DNA from: Limnoperna fortunei
Taxonomy: Eukaryota; Mollusca; Bivalvia; Mytilida; Modiolidae
Length of the DNA stretch: 64,000 bases
Assembly (NCBI GenBank): GCA_944474755.1
Contig: OX104117.1
Coordinates: 81,940,926 to 82,004,925 of the forward strand
Direction of reading: 5' to 3'
Shown here piece after piece: positions 35,401 through 45,474 of this stretch (the first letter of the stretch is position 1; every line of letters starts with the position of its first letter). Position numbers and translations under genes: made by a program. The notes below the pieces were generated by a model. The model made no database searches and was not told the origin of the DNA. It was given only the letters and a program-made list of their open reading frames with translations.

Positions 35401-36368
35401 TTTATTTTGGCTCTAAATAATTCCTTGCCACTTGCAGTGATTAAGTCATTTTGGCTTTTTATAATTAGTAAAAACAGTTTTAAGAGTAAGCATAACAAGT
35501 TTTTATCATCACCAATTTAATTCTGGCCACCGGCTCTGCTTGTGAAAGTAACTATAAATTCAAGCTTATTTTTGTTGTATATTACATGCATGTGCAGCAA
35601 TTTATAATACAATAGGACAAGATATTTGTAAGCTTACAAGGTTGTTTACAAAATTTTGTAACTTTCAATTATTTCTTCACACATATTATTATAATTTAAG
35701 GTCGTACATGCCTTACTTACTGTATGAAAACATTTTTATGTGTATAAACATAAGTTTTTGTAGCATTTAATTTATTATTGACTCATATTAAAATTTTTTA
35801 CTTTTTAAAATTTGTTAATAAAATTATTCCAGTGAAAACAAGTCTGTAATAGTGGATGTTTGTTTTGCATGAAAAACAAGTCTGCCCAATATTTAAAAAG
35901 TTGTAAGGCATTTGCTTGCATTAAATCAATGAAAATTAACTTTGCAAATCACATACATTTTGAATTAATAACCACAAATATGGTGATTACAAATATACAT
36001 ATTATGAATCTCATATTGCTGTGTTGTAAGTTACCCTTAAATTAAACAAAATTGGCTTTTGTATTGTTAGAAAAAGTTTTTTTAAGTGTTCTTGTAATTA
36101 GTGTGTTGTCAAAGATAATAAAGAGTTTTTTATTCTGTGGTTTTTTTGTCTTGCTGCATAGTTTTACACAAAATTTAATAAATAAATTTTGCGAGATTAC
36201 TGTCTTTTGATTGGCTGGAAAATATTTTCTATCAGAGGATGGAAAACAAATTTGATCGTCATGGAGACACGCGCCATTTGACGTCATATATTACTCCACG
36301 GGAAACTAACAGTTTTTGTGTTGATCTCTTTTAAAAAAATGTCCAGTTACAAAAATAAAATTGTTGAG
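32401..36368. other. MXRA7 3' UTR and intergenic AT-rich sequence
   Basis: No further exon recognised. A diverged two-copy repeat lies about 34440-34760 (TTATTCCCCACTTGAACTTG, later GTCATTATGAACTTAGAAAT). Several AATAAA hexamers occur (32858, 35817, 36111), so the true 3' end is uncertain. Confidence 0.5.
32858..32863 (+). promoter_or_regulatory. Candidate MXRA7 polyadenylation signal
   Basis: AATAAA about 460 bases after the stop codon, the first good hexamer in the presumed 3' UTR. Later hexamers could be used instead. Confidence 0.45.
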
Positions 36369-36549
36369 TGTATTCTATTGTTTGAATTTATTTATAAGTA
36401 TTAACTACATAAAATATTTTCTCCATCGAAGGATAACAAAATTTCCGTTGGGCACATTACTACGCGGATTATACAATGTGCAAAACGGAAATTTTGTTAT
36501 CCTTCGATGGAGAAAATATTTTTTGTAGTTAATCCTTAAATAGAATACC
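36369..36549. repeat. Large palindrome, foldback MITE
   Basis: The left arm core GGATAACAAAATTTCCGTT and right arm AACGGAAATTTTGTTATCC extend outwards through ATTTTCTCCATCGAA to TATTCTATT / AATAGAATA, giving arms of about 75-85 bp with few mismatches around a loop of about 15-30 bases. Confidence 0.88.
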
Positions 36550-36633
36550 ACTATCCTCAATATATTTATTTAATCCTCTCTGTCTATCCATATTAAAGTC
36601 AACAAGACCTAGGGCGAGGAATAACTACCACAG

Positions 36634-36921
36634 CAGGGGCGGATACAGGATTTTCGAAAGGGGGGACGTAAAAAGGGGATATCGGAAAAGGAAGGCCACG
36701 AACAAGGTTTTTATAGTGTTCAGTAACCTTTATTTGGCACAGTATATACAACAGAGATATCATAATTAACGAATTAGTACCGCTAATGCATTAATTTATG
36801 GCGCAGACGAGCGGGGATTACATTTATGCCTTTGGCGCTGGTTGTTATCCTTCTGTTCTCATTTTTTTCCTTTTCTTTTTTTTAATACGCCCCCCCCCCC
36901 CCCCCTCTGTATCCACCACTG
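36634..36921. mobile_element. hAT-like MITE, 288 bp, 5-bp target duplication
   Basis: Ends CAGGGGCGGATACAG and CTGTATCCACCACTG (imperfect TIR, the common CAGTGGCGGAT class). Flanked by CACAG on both sides (36629-36633, 36922-36926). It contains a long C run. 36927-37336 holds nothing recognised. Confidence 0.7.
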
Positions 36922-37336
36922 CACAGGGTTTCTTTGATGGCAGTCATCATTGTTTACTTTCAACAGTTTGTATCCTCTGAAACTGCTGATCAAATTTTAA
37001 CAAAAGCTGGCCTGAATCATTGTAAACAATCATTTACCTTGATGGCCATTATGTTTGTTTAATTGGCATTAACTGAGAAAACTTGGAATAGCACCTCCTG
37101 TGTCATTTCTCCCAAAGCACCTCGAGCTGCTCGACTTCAGAGTAATTTCTCCCAAGATAAAATTCATATGTATTTCATACAAGATTTTAAAATTTCAGCC
37201 AATCTGAACCAAGTATTGATAACAAATAAAGAAAATGTAATGTACTAAACTTATAGTGTATCATTTCTATAAACAAAAATCCAATCTGCAAAGATTGACG
37301 TGTCTGTCCATTGATATTACAGAGATTAATGTTTGT

Positions 37337-37520
37337 GGTGTAATACCATTTTCAGCCATTTTTCAGCTTTATCATGAAATCTATTGTGGGGAGGAAGACA
37401 TAGTACCCAGTGAAAACCCTCGACCTTCAGCATGAAAACTATCAATATTGGACTTGAGCAAAACCTGCCCGCAGTAAGGCATGAACTAGCAACTTAAGTG
37501 TTGACATCACGTGGAAAATA
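37337..37520 (-). mobile_element. tRNA-derived SINE, decayed (S3)
   Basis: Matches the family over the tail and central region (GGGGAGGAAGACATAGTACCC, CCTGCCCGCAGTAAGGCATG), but the tRNA-like boxes are lost. Confidence 0.65.
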
Positions 37521-37739
37521 ATGGCAATACCCTGTACTGACCCAGACCTTCAATTTGTACCTCAACATTTATGCTTAGTTTGGCCAAGATCTAGACAAGG
37601 GTAAATGGTTTTCACTGACGTTTGGTTAAATTGACACTAAGGAGCTAAAACTTGAAAATTAATTTAGAAATTAATTTTCATGCTTCCATGAAGGGATATT
37701 AGAAAAAAAACAATACAAACTGAATACTAAACAAGTACG

Positions 37740-38345
37740 TCAGTGCGTCTGTCTGAACTAATCATGTCCGGGCTGTAATTTTTTTATCTTTAAGTAGGCT
37801 TTTGCGTTTTGGAATGTGGGTAGATAATATCAAGGTGATGTGTCACATACCATGGTTGTTGACCTTTGACCTTGAACTACGACCTTAAGGTCACATTATT
37901 GCTTTCTGAACGACAAATTCATGTCCTGGCTGTAACCTTTTTATCTTTTGAGGTAGGCTTTTGCCTTTTGGAATGTGGGTAGATAATATCAAGGCAATGT
38001 GTCGCATACTGTGGTTGTTCGCCTTTGACCTTGAACTTTGACCTTTTGGTCACATTATTGCTTTTTATTTATGTCTGGGCTGTAACTTTTTTATCTTTTG
38101 AGGTAGGCTTTTTATACTTGGAATGTGGTTAGATAATATCAAGGCAATGTGTCGAATACTGTGGTTGTTGAACTTCGACCTTAAGTTAACATTATTGCTT
38201 TCTGAATGACAAATTCATGTCCGGGCTGCAATTTTTTTCTTTTGAGGTAGGCTTAAGATATTTGGAATGTGGGTAGATAATATCAACATGTGTCACAAAC
38301 CATGGTTGGTGACCTTTAACCTTGACCTCAAGGTTGGCAGGGCCC
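37740..38345 (+). repeat. Family-G tandem repeat, about 4 copies of ~150 bp
   Basis: CATGTCCGGGCTGTAA-like starts at 37767, 37921, 38070 and 38216; each copy has GGAATGTGGGTAGATAATAT and TTGACCTTGAACT..GACCTTAAGGTCA. Copies diverge by roughly 10-20 per cent. Confidence 0.85.
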
Positions 38346-38392
38346 ACAGAGTTGGATACCATCTCATTGATATCTAGTTATTGTTATATTTC

Positions 38393-39187
38393 CAGGGGTT
38401 GAAAAAAATTTTGGGCAACCTTAAGCCCTGGGCTTTTTTAACTTTGAAACCCTAAGCCCCAACATAAATTAACCAAGCCCAAAAAATTATTGGAGCGACG
38501 ATTTTAAATTGGATTTGTCATGTTTGTTTTAATAAAAGTGTACCATATTATTGTTTTGCAGAAAGTTCAGTATGTTTCTAGTGCAACTTAGGGAATCAAT
38601 TCTTAATTTTGTGTACCCCTAGTAAGGCATCCTTTCTGTCTGAGAGATGGGGCTATTTTCTAAAATATTTGCAATTCATTTCTTTCAACCCAGGGAAACA
38701 TGTCCTTCCTGGCTTCCATGATGGTAAGAACGTCCTTTTCCGTTTGTCTCTTTCATATTCGAGGTCTTTATTTTGTGGGGGATTTATTTCATTGTTTGAC
38801 CCCATTTGGTCTTCCAATGCTTCTGACTCATCATCTGCTTTCCTTTTTTCTGTTTTCTTAACCGTAAGGTTAAGTTTAACAACGACATTTCTCGAATTCG
38901 TAGCCAAAATTAATTGGGGGATATTTTGTTCAGGGAAAGGAAACACACTTAAATGGTTATTGATCAACATTGCTAAAGGGCAGAGAAGATCTGTCATAAA
39001 TAGAAAATAAATATTGATTTGTTTTAGGATATTAAAATAGATTTTTGAGTATTTTGATGGTATACACTTTAAGAAACATTGAAAATAAAAACATTTTATT
39101 TTTTTGAAGAAAGATTGAGCCGACAGGCTTTTTTCACAGTAAATCGGCAAGCCTGGGGCATCGGGCTTTAGGAATTTTCAACCCCTG
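38393..39187 (-). mobile_element. hAT-like element remnant with TIRs
   Basis: Ends CAGGGGTTGAAAA (38393) and TTTTCAACCCCTG (ending 39187). The inner parts are also loosely inverted (AAGCCCTGGGCT / CCTGGGGCATCGGGCTT). Flanks ATTTC / ATTAC would be a 5-bp duplication with one mismatch. It contains a coding remnant on the minus strand. Confidence 0.65.
38653..38860 (-). pseudogene. Possible N-terminal fragment of a hAT-type transposase/zinc-finger protein
   Basis: On the minus strand a basic stretch (EYERDKRKRTFLPSWKPGR) is followed by MNCKYFRK and a stop. The pattern R-x-F-x-x-x-W-x-x-x-(R) ahead of a cysteine knuckle is common at the start of ZMYM/ZNF862-like and hAT proteins. It is too short to assign firmly, and only one Cys is left. 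Confidence 0.35.
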
Positions 39188-39192
39188 ATTAC

Positions 39193-39744
39193 GTCAACCA
39201 ATATCAATGCCTTTTCTTATTTTTGATGTACTATAGCAAGAACCACCAGACTACATAATAATATATATCTTACTGTTAAAAATGAAAAAATTACACAGAT
39301 GGATACTCCCCCAAGTTTACTCTAAATAATAATAAAACGGGGAATTCTAATATTCTCTAGGGGTATATTGCAATACCCCTGTTATCACGTTATCGATTTC
39401 CTTGATATCAAGGTATGATTTTCAGATATATTTGGTTTTAAATTGACTAAATAGCTTTCAAGAACAAAAGAAACAAAGAAGTTATGGGCTGCCCATGGAT
39501 TAATGAATGCCATGCTATTATTTTGACCAAGCTGGCAACCTGAATATTGTACGTGACACACCACTTGTGCCAAATAATTCGAAGATCCCTCTTTAAGTTA
39601 TGGGCCAGACACCAATGCAGGATGGGTTTCCAACAAATGAAGGCATTGCTTAATAGGCTTGAAGATATCCCAACAGACAGACATGTCTGGCCACACACGA
39701 ATTTGCTTCAACTCTGCAACTCAGATAAGCAGAGATTGTCTTGT
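39193..39744. other. Intergenic stretch
   Basis: No supported gene. Short open frames on both strands here have no recognisable motifs and some begin at non-ATG codons. Confidence 0.4.
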
Positions 39745-40215
39745 GTGCACTTAGTCGAAATTGTGTGCTGATTAGCAGATGTCTCGTGTGCTCTGATTAG
39801 CCAAACGTGAGATTGTCTGTGCTCTTATTAGCTGGGGATGTCTAATGTGCTCAGACTTACCAAGTTTTTATGTGTTCCTACAAGATGTTGTTTTCTGTGC
39901 TCTAATAGAGCTTGTTGTATGTGCTCAGACTAGTAGAGGATGTCTTATGTGTTGCAAAGGTTGTCTCGTGTGCTCCGATTTGCCAAAGTTGTCATATGTG
40001 CTCTGATTAGCAGTTGTCTTATGTGTTCTGATTAGCATAGGTTGTCTTATGTGCACTGATAAGCCAAGGTTGTCTAATATGCTCCAATTGGCCAAAGTTG
40101 TCTAAGGTTGTCTTGTGTACTCAGATTAGCTGAAATTATCTTATGTTATCTGATATTCAGCAGAAGTTGTCTTATGTAGCTGAGGTTGTCTAATCTGCAG
40201 TGATTAGCTGAGGTT
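39745..40215. repeat. Degenerate ~35-bp tandem repeat
   Basis: About 13 copies around TTGTCTTATGTGCTCTGATTAGC, with unit length varying between roughly 30 and 40 bases. It runs straight into a family-B fragment. Confidence 0.8.
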
Positions 40216-40221
40216 GTCTTA

Positions 40222-40604
40222 TGTATGGTTACAGAGGAACTGCCTTAATCCAAAAACTTTAACATGGTCACAGGACCATGAAATTGAGGTCAAGGTCAGG
40301 TGACAGCTACCAGACTATCACAAACTATTCATCAGCATCATATACCGGTATACAGAATATTTTCATCCTACCATGGTTACAGAGAAACTGCCCTAATCCA
40401 AAAGTTTAAACATAGTCACTAGACTGTGAAATTGAGGTCAAGGTCTCTGGCAAGTACTCTTCATAAGCTACAACTGGAACAAATGTGATGGATGGACGTA
40501 GGGCTTAAGCTTACAAAGATATAAAGCAAAATGTCAGGTGTTGACGACACCATATTCCCATATATATATCTTGCCTCCAGCGACTCTCGTTGCAGGCGAG
40601 ACAA
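40222..40604 (+). mobile_element. Family-B repeat, 3' fragment (B5)
   Basis: Two central units, then the 3' end with CAAGTACTCTTCATAAGCTA and the hairpin CTTGCCTCCAGCGAC / GTTGCAGGCGAGAC. The GCC microsatellite is replaced by GACGACACCATA. The 5' end is missing. Confidence 0.82.
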
Positions 40605-40724
40605 AAACCTGATTCTATAATTATTTTTAAGTCACTTTTAGTCTTTTGTTAACAAACTAATAATTTTCCCTAGATATATATATATACAAATTTGTTAACT
40701 GATAGAATGCAAAAGGTAAAATGT

Positions 40725-40730
40725 TTTATT
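40725..40730 (-). promoter_or_regulatory. Candidate EME1 polyadenylation signal
   Basis: AATAAA on the minus strand about 200 bases after the EME1 stop codon. Confidence 0.45.
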
Positions 40731-40929
40731 AATATTTGGCACAAAGGAAGTAAAATTACCAATCTAATTAAATCAAACCTTTCACTTGATCCCGCCTTTT
40801 TCTATGGACATGAATTAAATTGCTCAGAATATGACTGAGAAAGGGTTAACATAGAACTTAGATCTTCCATGGGTTGACAACAGAAAAAACAGGAGCAAGT
40901 GACAATTTTTACATTAAAGTCACGAAATA

Positions 40930-41040
40930 TCATTTGATGGTAAAAGTTGCGTCAGTGTTTGTGAAAAATGAATAAAATCTTCTGGACATTTCTTTTCCAA
41001 CACGTCTAGTTGTTTCCAATACACCGGCACCTCTTCTCAC
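40930..41040 (-). CDS. EME1: EME1 last exon
   Basis: Acceptor GATTTTATAG/GTGAGAAG at 41040, stop TGA at 40930-40932. It encodes VRRGAGVLETTRRVGKEMSR then RFYSFF. This is the second helix-hairpin-helix of the EME1 C-terminal (HhH)2 domain, which pairs with MUS81 and binds branched DNA. Animal EME1 has VRRGEGV..SRRIGPELSRR at this place. Phase 0 entry fits the preceding exon. Confidence 0.9.
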   Translation of the reverse strand: MRRGAGVLETTRRVGKEMSRRFYSFFTNTDATFTIK

Positions 41041-41222
41041 CTATAAAATCATATAAATATTAAACAGATTTTAACATGACTCTAAAACAATACCTGTCTG
41101 TTAAAATCATGTATCCATTTTATAATGGTGGTTCCATATAGAACAAAATGCATGTCTGAAGCAGTTTTTAACCAGTGTCGGACACAAATGATAAAAATAG
41201 GCCATTTAATGGGACATTAAAT

Positions 41223-42363
41223 GATACCCCGCCACGTTGCATTGTTTTTAATATTCATGAACACATTTTACTGAATTACATATCAGCCTACAGGAACATT
41301 TTAGCATGATAACAGTCTATCTCAGAAGACAATATTTACCTTGACCCTGGACCTATAAAAATTACTTCAAATTGGCACAACTCAAAAACTACATATGGGG
41401 TTGTCATGAAAATTCAACCGGATCTTCATTTTAAAGTACTTAACAGCTGTGAATAGTTTTTAAAAAATCTGTGGAAGTGTTCTCAATTTATCTGGAAACC
41501 GCCAATTGTTGACAAAAAACCCTTTGAATTGGCCAAATTCGAAAACTTCAAATTGAAATGTGCTGAAAATTGAACTTGATCTTTATTTTTTAGTATTTAA
41601 TAGCTGTGCAAAGTTTAAATAAAATCTGATGACGCGTTTTCAAGTTATCTTGTGGAAACCACAAACTGTTGATAAAAAATTGAAGAATGTGTCCATGGGA
41701 CAGGGATGCCCCCGCTATATGAAGTCCCAAACAGGAAGTAGTTGTTAGACAGATCTGAAAGTTGCTTAGGACGTACAACTTGTGATACTGAACCACCCTG
41801 CCAAATTTAAAATAGTTCTCATGTACGGTTTCTGAGAAAAGCTTGACGGAAATTTTCATACTTGTGTTAACACATTTTTATATCGGCCTGTCGCAAACAG
41901 GAAGTAGTTGTCCGACAGGTCTGAAAGTCGCTTAGGACGTACAACTTGTGATACTGAACCACCCTGCCAACTTTCAAATTGTTCTCATATACAGTTTCTG
42001 AGAAAAGCTTGACGGAAATTCGTACATACAGACAGACAGACTGACGGACAGACGGATGGACATGAGTAAAACTTAATGCCCCCCCCCCCCCCCCCCCCCG
42101 ACATGTCATCGTGGGGGCATAAAAAAAAATCTTGTATTGGCCTAAGTCTTAAACAACAAATTGGATTGTGCTGAAAATCAAACTTGATCTTCCTTTTATT
42201 GTAATTAATAGCTGTGCAAAGTTTAAATAAAATCTGTTGACACGTTTTCAAGTTATCATCTGGAAACCACCGAGGCACAACAGAGGAACAGACAGACGAA
42301 CAGACACTAATATCTATACGGAGGGAATCACATAATACCCCACCACTTTGTGTGGCGGGGTAT
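41223..42363 (+). mobile_element. Family-D hairpin-ended repeat, with family-C insertion (D)
   Basis: 5' tag GATACCCCGCCACGTTGC; 3' hairpin ATACCCCACCAC / TTTGT / GTGGCGGGGTAT at the end. The centre has diverged units of about 170 bp (AGCTGTGCAAAGTTTAAATA recurs near 41600 and 42211). A complete family-C element is nested at 41683-42120. Confidence 0.8.
41683..42120 (+). mobile_element. Family-C hairpin-ended repeat (C1), nested in D
   Basis: Starts AAGAATGTGTCCATGGGA, then tag ATGCCCCCGCTATATGAAG. Two central units of about 180 bp (AAACAGGAAGTAGTTGT; CTGAGAAAAGCTTGACGGA), a CAGACGGA-rich stretch, then ATGCC + long C run and GGGGGCAT at the end. Confidence 0.85.
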
Positions 42364-42620
42364 AAAAACAATATTGGTTTTTGAAAACTTTCTGGATTGT
42401 TCTTAATTTTTTATTAACTCTGCTGCAGTTTCTTGAGTTCTTACCCCTTTTTTTTATAGTGCATAACATTAAAATAATTTTTCAAGATTAACATCAAAAT
42501 TAGATTTGAAGCATTTCCCATGTATGCAACATACTTTCCAGTTATTAAATTCAAAAAGGTTTTAAAAAAAATATATATAATGCTAATAATTTCAGATATA
42601 CAGACAAGTTAACAAGGTAA

Positions 42621-43603
42621 ATCTGTGAGCTAGTGATACCCCCACTTTCACAAAACGTATGCAGTAAACATTAAGTAGGCAGGGAATTTTTTAGCGCTCG
42701 CCACTTTCGTCATTGATGAAATCATTTGAAAATTGACGATAGATTTCTAAACCAATTTCGTCACCTGATTTCCAACAAGTACTAAAATTTTTTGTTACAA
42801 ATCCATTCTACCAAATGTAAAACGACATATTTATAACCCCAAAGCCAATTAACAGGAAATTTAATTATTTCACCTTGATAGTTTTAAACAGCAGGTGTCA
42901 ATCGCCGAATCAATGTTTTTACAGGTAACCCGATTAACATGATTAAGTGGTGCTCCTGGTAAGTATACACAAACAAAAGTGTCGTAGATCGTACAGACTT
43001 CCACCTTTTGATTAAATATGTAATGCAAATAAAAATTGCAAAGATTTAGCGTCTTTAACTCATTTTTAGTATGTTTTGCTGGTTTCAAATGGATTACGCA
43101 CCATTTGTGTACATCCGAGATACACCTAATAACCGACATCTACCACTTAGAAAACAAGGAGTACAACGGCCCTTAATGAAAACATTGTAACCGATTGATA
43201 TACAAACGCTTTTAAATAAGTTTCAAACTTAAAATTCTTTGAAAATTTATAAACATTATGTTATAATCATTTTTTAAAAACAAATTTATACACTGCAATT
43301 GAAAGAATATAGTTTTTATACTATGATATTTCACCAGTACAATGAATGCATGCTTCTGAGCAGATGCTTATACGGCTCATCCGCTAAAGTGACTAAAGCC
43401 CTCAAAATCCTAAAAAATTCCCTGAGTAGGTGACCAAGGAGCATTAAATTGCTATACACCATTTGGTACAATATGATAAGGCAATATGCAAAATATCAGG
43501 CTTCTGCATGCTATAGTTGCTTAGAAAACTGCCACAGAAATTTTTGTTACAAACAGACAAGGGTTAAACAGTATACACCCCTCTTCTTCGAAGCGGGGGT
43601 ATA
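42621..43603 (+). mobile_element. Family-E hairpin-ended repeat with nested hAT-like element
   Basis: 5' GTGAGCTAGTGATACCCCC; 3' hairpin TATACACCCCTC..TTCG..GCGGGGGTATA ending at 43603. The body contains CTGCATGCTATAGTTGCTTA and ACAAACAGACAAGG. A similar fragment recurs at about 43800-43945. A 745-bp transposon (42680-43424) is nested. Confidence 0.7.
42680..43424. mobile_element. hAT-like nonautonomous element, 6-bp target duplication
   Basis: TIR CAGGGAATTTTTTAG at both ends, with direct repeat AGTAGG on both sides (42674-42679 and 43425-43430). Same tip and duplication length as 23891-24943, but different TIR body. A 89-codon minus-strand frame (42870-43139) has no family motif that I recognise. 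Confidence 0.75.
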
Positions 43604-43699
43604 ATTGTAATTACTATAGGTCTTTCTGCAATAAATGAGATAGCCAATTTCTAGATTCTAATTCAACACAAGTTTGTTTAATAAAGGTAAGATACTAAC

Positions 43700-43756
43700 C
43701 ACAATGTTTTCCAAAATTTTCACACCTTCTTCTTGTGTATTACACCTGTCATATGC
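43700..43756 (-). CDS. EME1: EME1 penultimate exon
   Basis: Acceptor GTGTTTGCAG/GCATATGAC at 43756, donor GTG/GTTAGT after 43700. The 19 codons AYDRCNTQEEGVKILENIV are in phase 0 at both ends. It corresponds to the linker AYQRC..-type segment between the two HhH motifs of EME1. Confidence 0.9.
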
Positions 43757-44649
43757 CTGCAAACACAAATATAAGAAAATCGGTAAAGTCAAAAATGGCA
43801 GGATTTCGTTAAACAGGAAGTAGGTGAGCAACAGACCTGAAATTAAATCCCATGGTATGGGACCCATGCTGATGCTACATACTAAATATCAAAAGGCTGT
43901 GATTAGTAGCTGCTGAGAAAACTGTTACAAACAAATTTTCCCCACCCTCACGCCTGCATTCACCATTTTATTATCCCTTTTTCACTCCGTGAAATCCCCC
44001 CAAAAATATGTGACTAGATACAAGCATGTAACTATTCTAAAAAAGACAAACACATAGAGATGAAATAAAAATGATTTTTAATGAGATGTACCAATATATG
44101 CTCCATTTACAACAGATTTGGACTCGTGTATGAACATCATATTAGAATGGTCAGCATACCGCTTTATTACTACTTTGTAAGGGATCTTACAAGACTAACT
44201 GACCTGCAATACATGTGACCAGAATGATGTTCTCAGAATCTAACAGTTTTTGAGAAGATGTCTGATATACATGTGATATTTCTCCGATGGATAAGACTGG
44301 ACTCAATTTTTTGTGAAATTTTTAGTTCACGGTTTTGCACCATTTTTTAAGCATCCATTTCTTCAAAGAACTTAATAATTTATCACAAAACTTTATAAAA
44401 GTTCTAACTTGTACGGTTTAACACATTCAATAATTGTGTGCAATATTATTCAATATTACAGCACAAATTGCATGGTTGATGCTGGGGCCTTTTCATTTCA
44501 GCCCATGAATGATTGAACTAGGCATGATGACTTTTTCAATTTATTACTGATATTTTAATATTTTATCATTTTTAATTTCATGCTAATTGTCGCTTCGTTT
44601 TCCCCCTACACCCATATTTACTCCATTTAACATCAGTAACACCTTTATT

Positions 44650-44794
44650 GACCATTGACCAGTGTACAGGTAAATATTGACCATTGACCAGTGTACAGAA
44701 AAATATTGACCATTGACCAGTGTACAGGTAAATATTGACCATTGACCAGTGTACAGGTAAATATTGACCATTGACCAGTGTACAGGTAAATATA
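44650..44794. repeat. 29-bp minisatellite, 5 copies
   Basis: Unit GACCATTGACCAGTGTACAG plus 9 bases; starts at 44650, 44679, 44708, 44737 and 44766. The internal GACCATTGACC is itself a short repeat. EME1 intron; 43946-44649 and 44795-45170 show nothing else. Confidence 0.92.
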
Positions 44795-45170
44795 ATCAAT
44801 AGCTTTATTTCAATAATCTTGTGATTTATCTATCACACTATGAACATTATATTGCAAAGAGGGTGGCTTTCAAAATGACAAGAATCTCCATGGAGAAAAA
44901 GCAACATCTTTTTCATTTTATAATTATGTTTGATTATGTCAGAATACTGCCTTTCAGCATGAGAGCATTAGGGGCCATCAAATTTGTGTGAACATTTGTC
45001 TAATGCAATAAAATATCACATTTATGATGTCTGAATATAACCAGTTCCATATGTTAGCTAAGTATATATGCAAAAACTTGTCCAAGTTGGACATGCCTTC
45101 ATTAAAGGCTTTGGCTAAAATGCCCAAAAATTTCTGCAAAATGTTTCTGAAAATACCACTCTAGCAAAAA

Positions 45171-45328
45171 ACATAATCATATTACAACCTTCATTAGTAG
45201 TCATGGAGATGGGTATTCTGCAATAATGGCCTCAGCATAGCAACAAACATACTAATCATATTACAACCTTCATTAGTAGTCGTGGAGATGGGTATTCTGC
45301 AATAATTGCCTCAGCAATGTCAGGACTA
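45171..45328. repeat. 79-bp tandem duplication across the EME1 exon edge
   Basis: TTACAACCTTCATTAGTAGT occurs at 45182 and again at 45261. The right copy contains the true 3' end of the EME1 exon and its donor; the left copy lies in the intron. In the left copy the CGA codon equivalent is TGA. Confidence 0.85.
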
Positions 45329-45451
45329 ACATTCTTGAACTGTAATAACTGTTGTTTCCACACTTTCAGTAGACCATGACCAGACTTGTCCACTTTGACG
45401 CCTGTTGTACCATCTTCATGGAATGAAAATACCGTGTTCAGTCGTTCTTTT
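45268..45451 (-). CDS. EME1: EME1 exon with first HhH
   Basis: Acceptor GATTTTACAG/AAAAGAACG at 45451, donor AATGAAG/GTTGTA after 45268. It enters in phase 2, leaves in phase 0; 61 whole codons. Key segments are TVFSFHEDGTTGVKVDKSG and VWKQQLLQFKNVSPDIAEAI then AEYPSPRLLMK. These match the end of the ERCC4-like nuclease fold and the first helix-hairpin-helix of animal EME1 (GVKVD, VS..MA..V, YPSPQLL). The GTTGTA donor is weak. Confidence 0.92.
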
Positions 45452-45474
45452 CTGTAAAATCAATAGTAATAAAA

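Noticed and set aside
38609..39010. Plus-strand open frame of 133 codons
   Set aside because: No family motif, and it opposes the transposase-like fragment on the minus strand of the hAT-like remnant.
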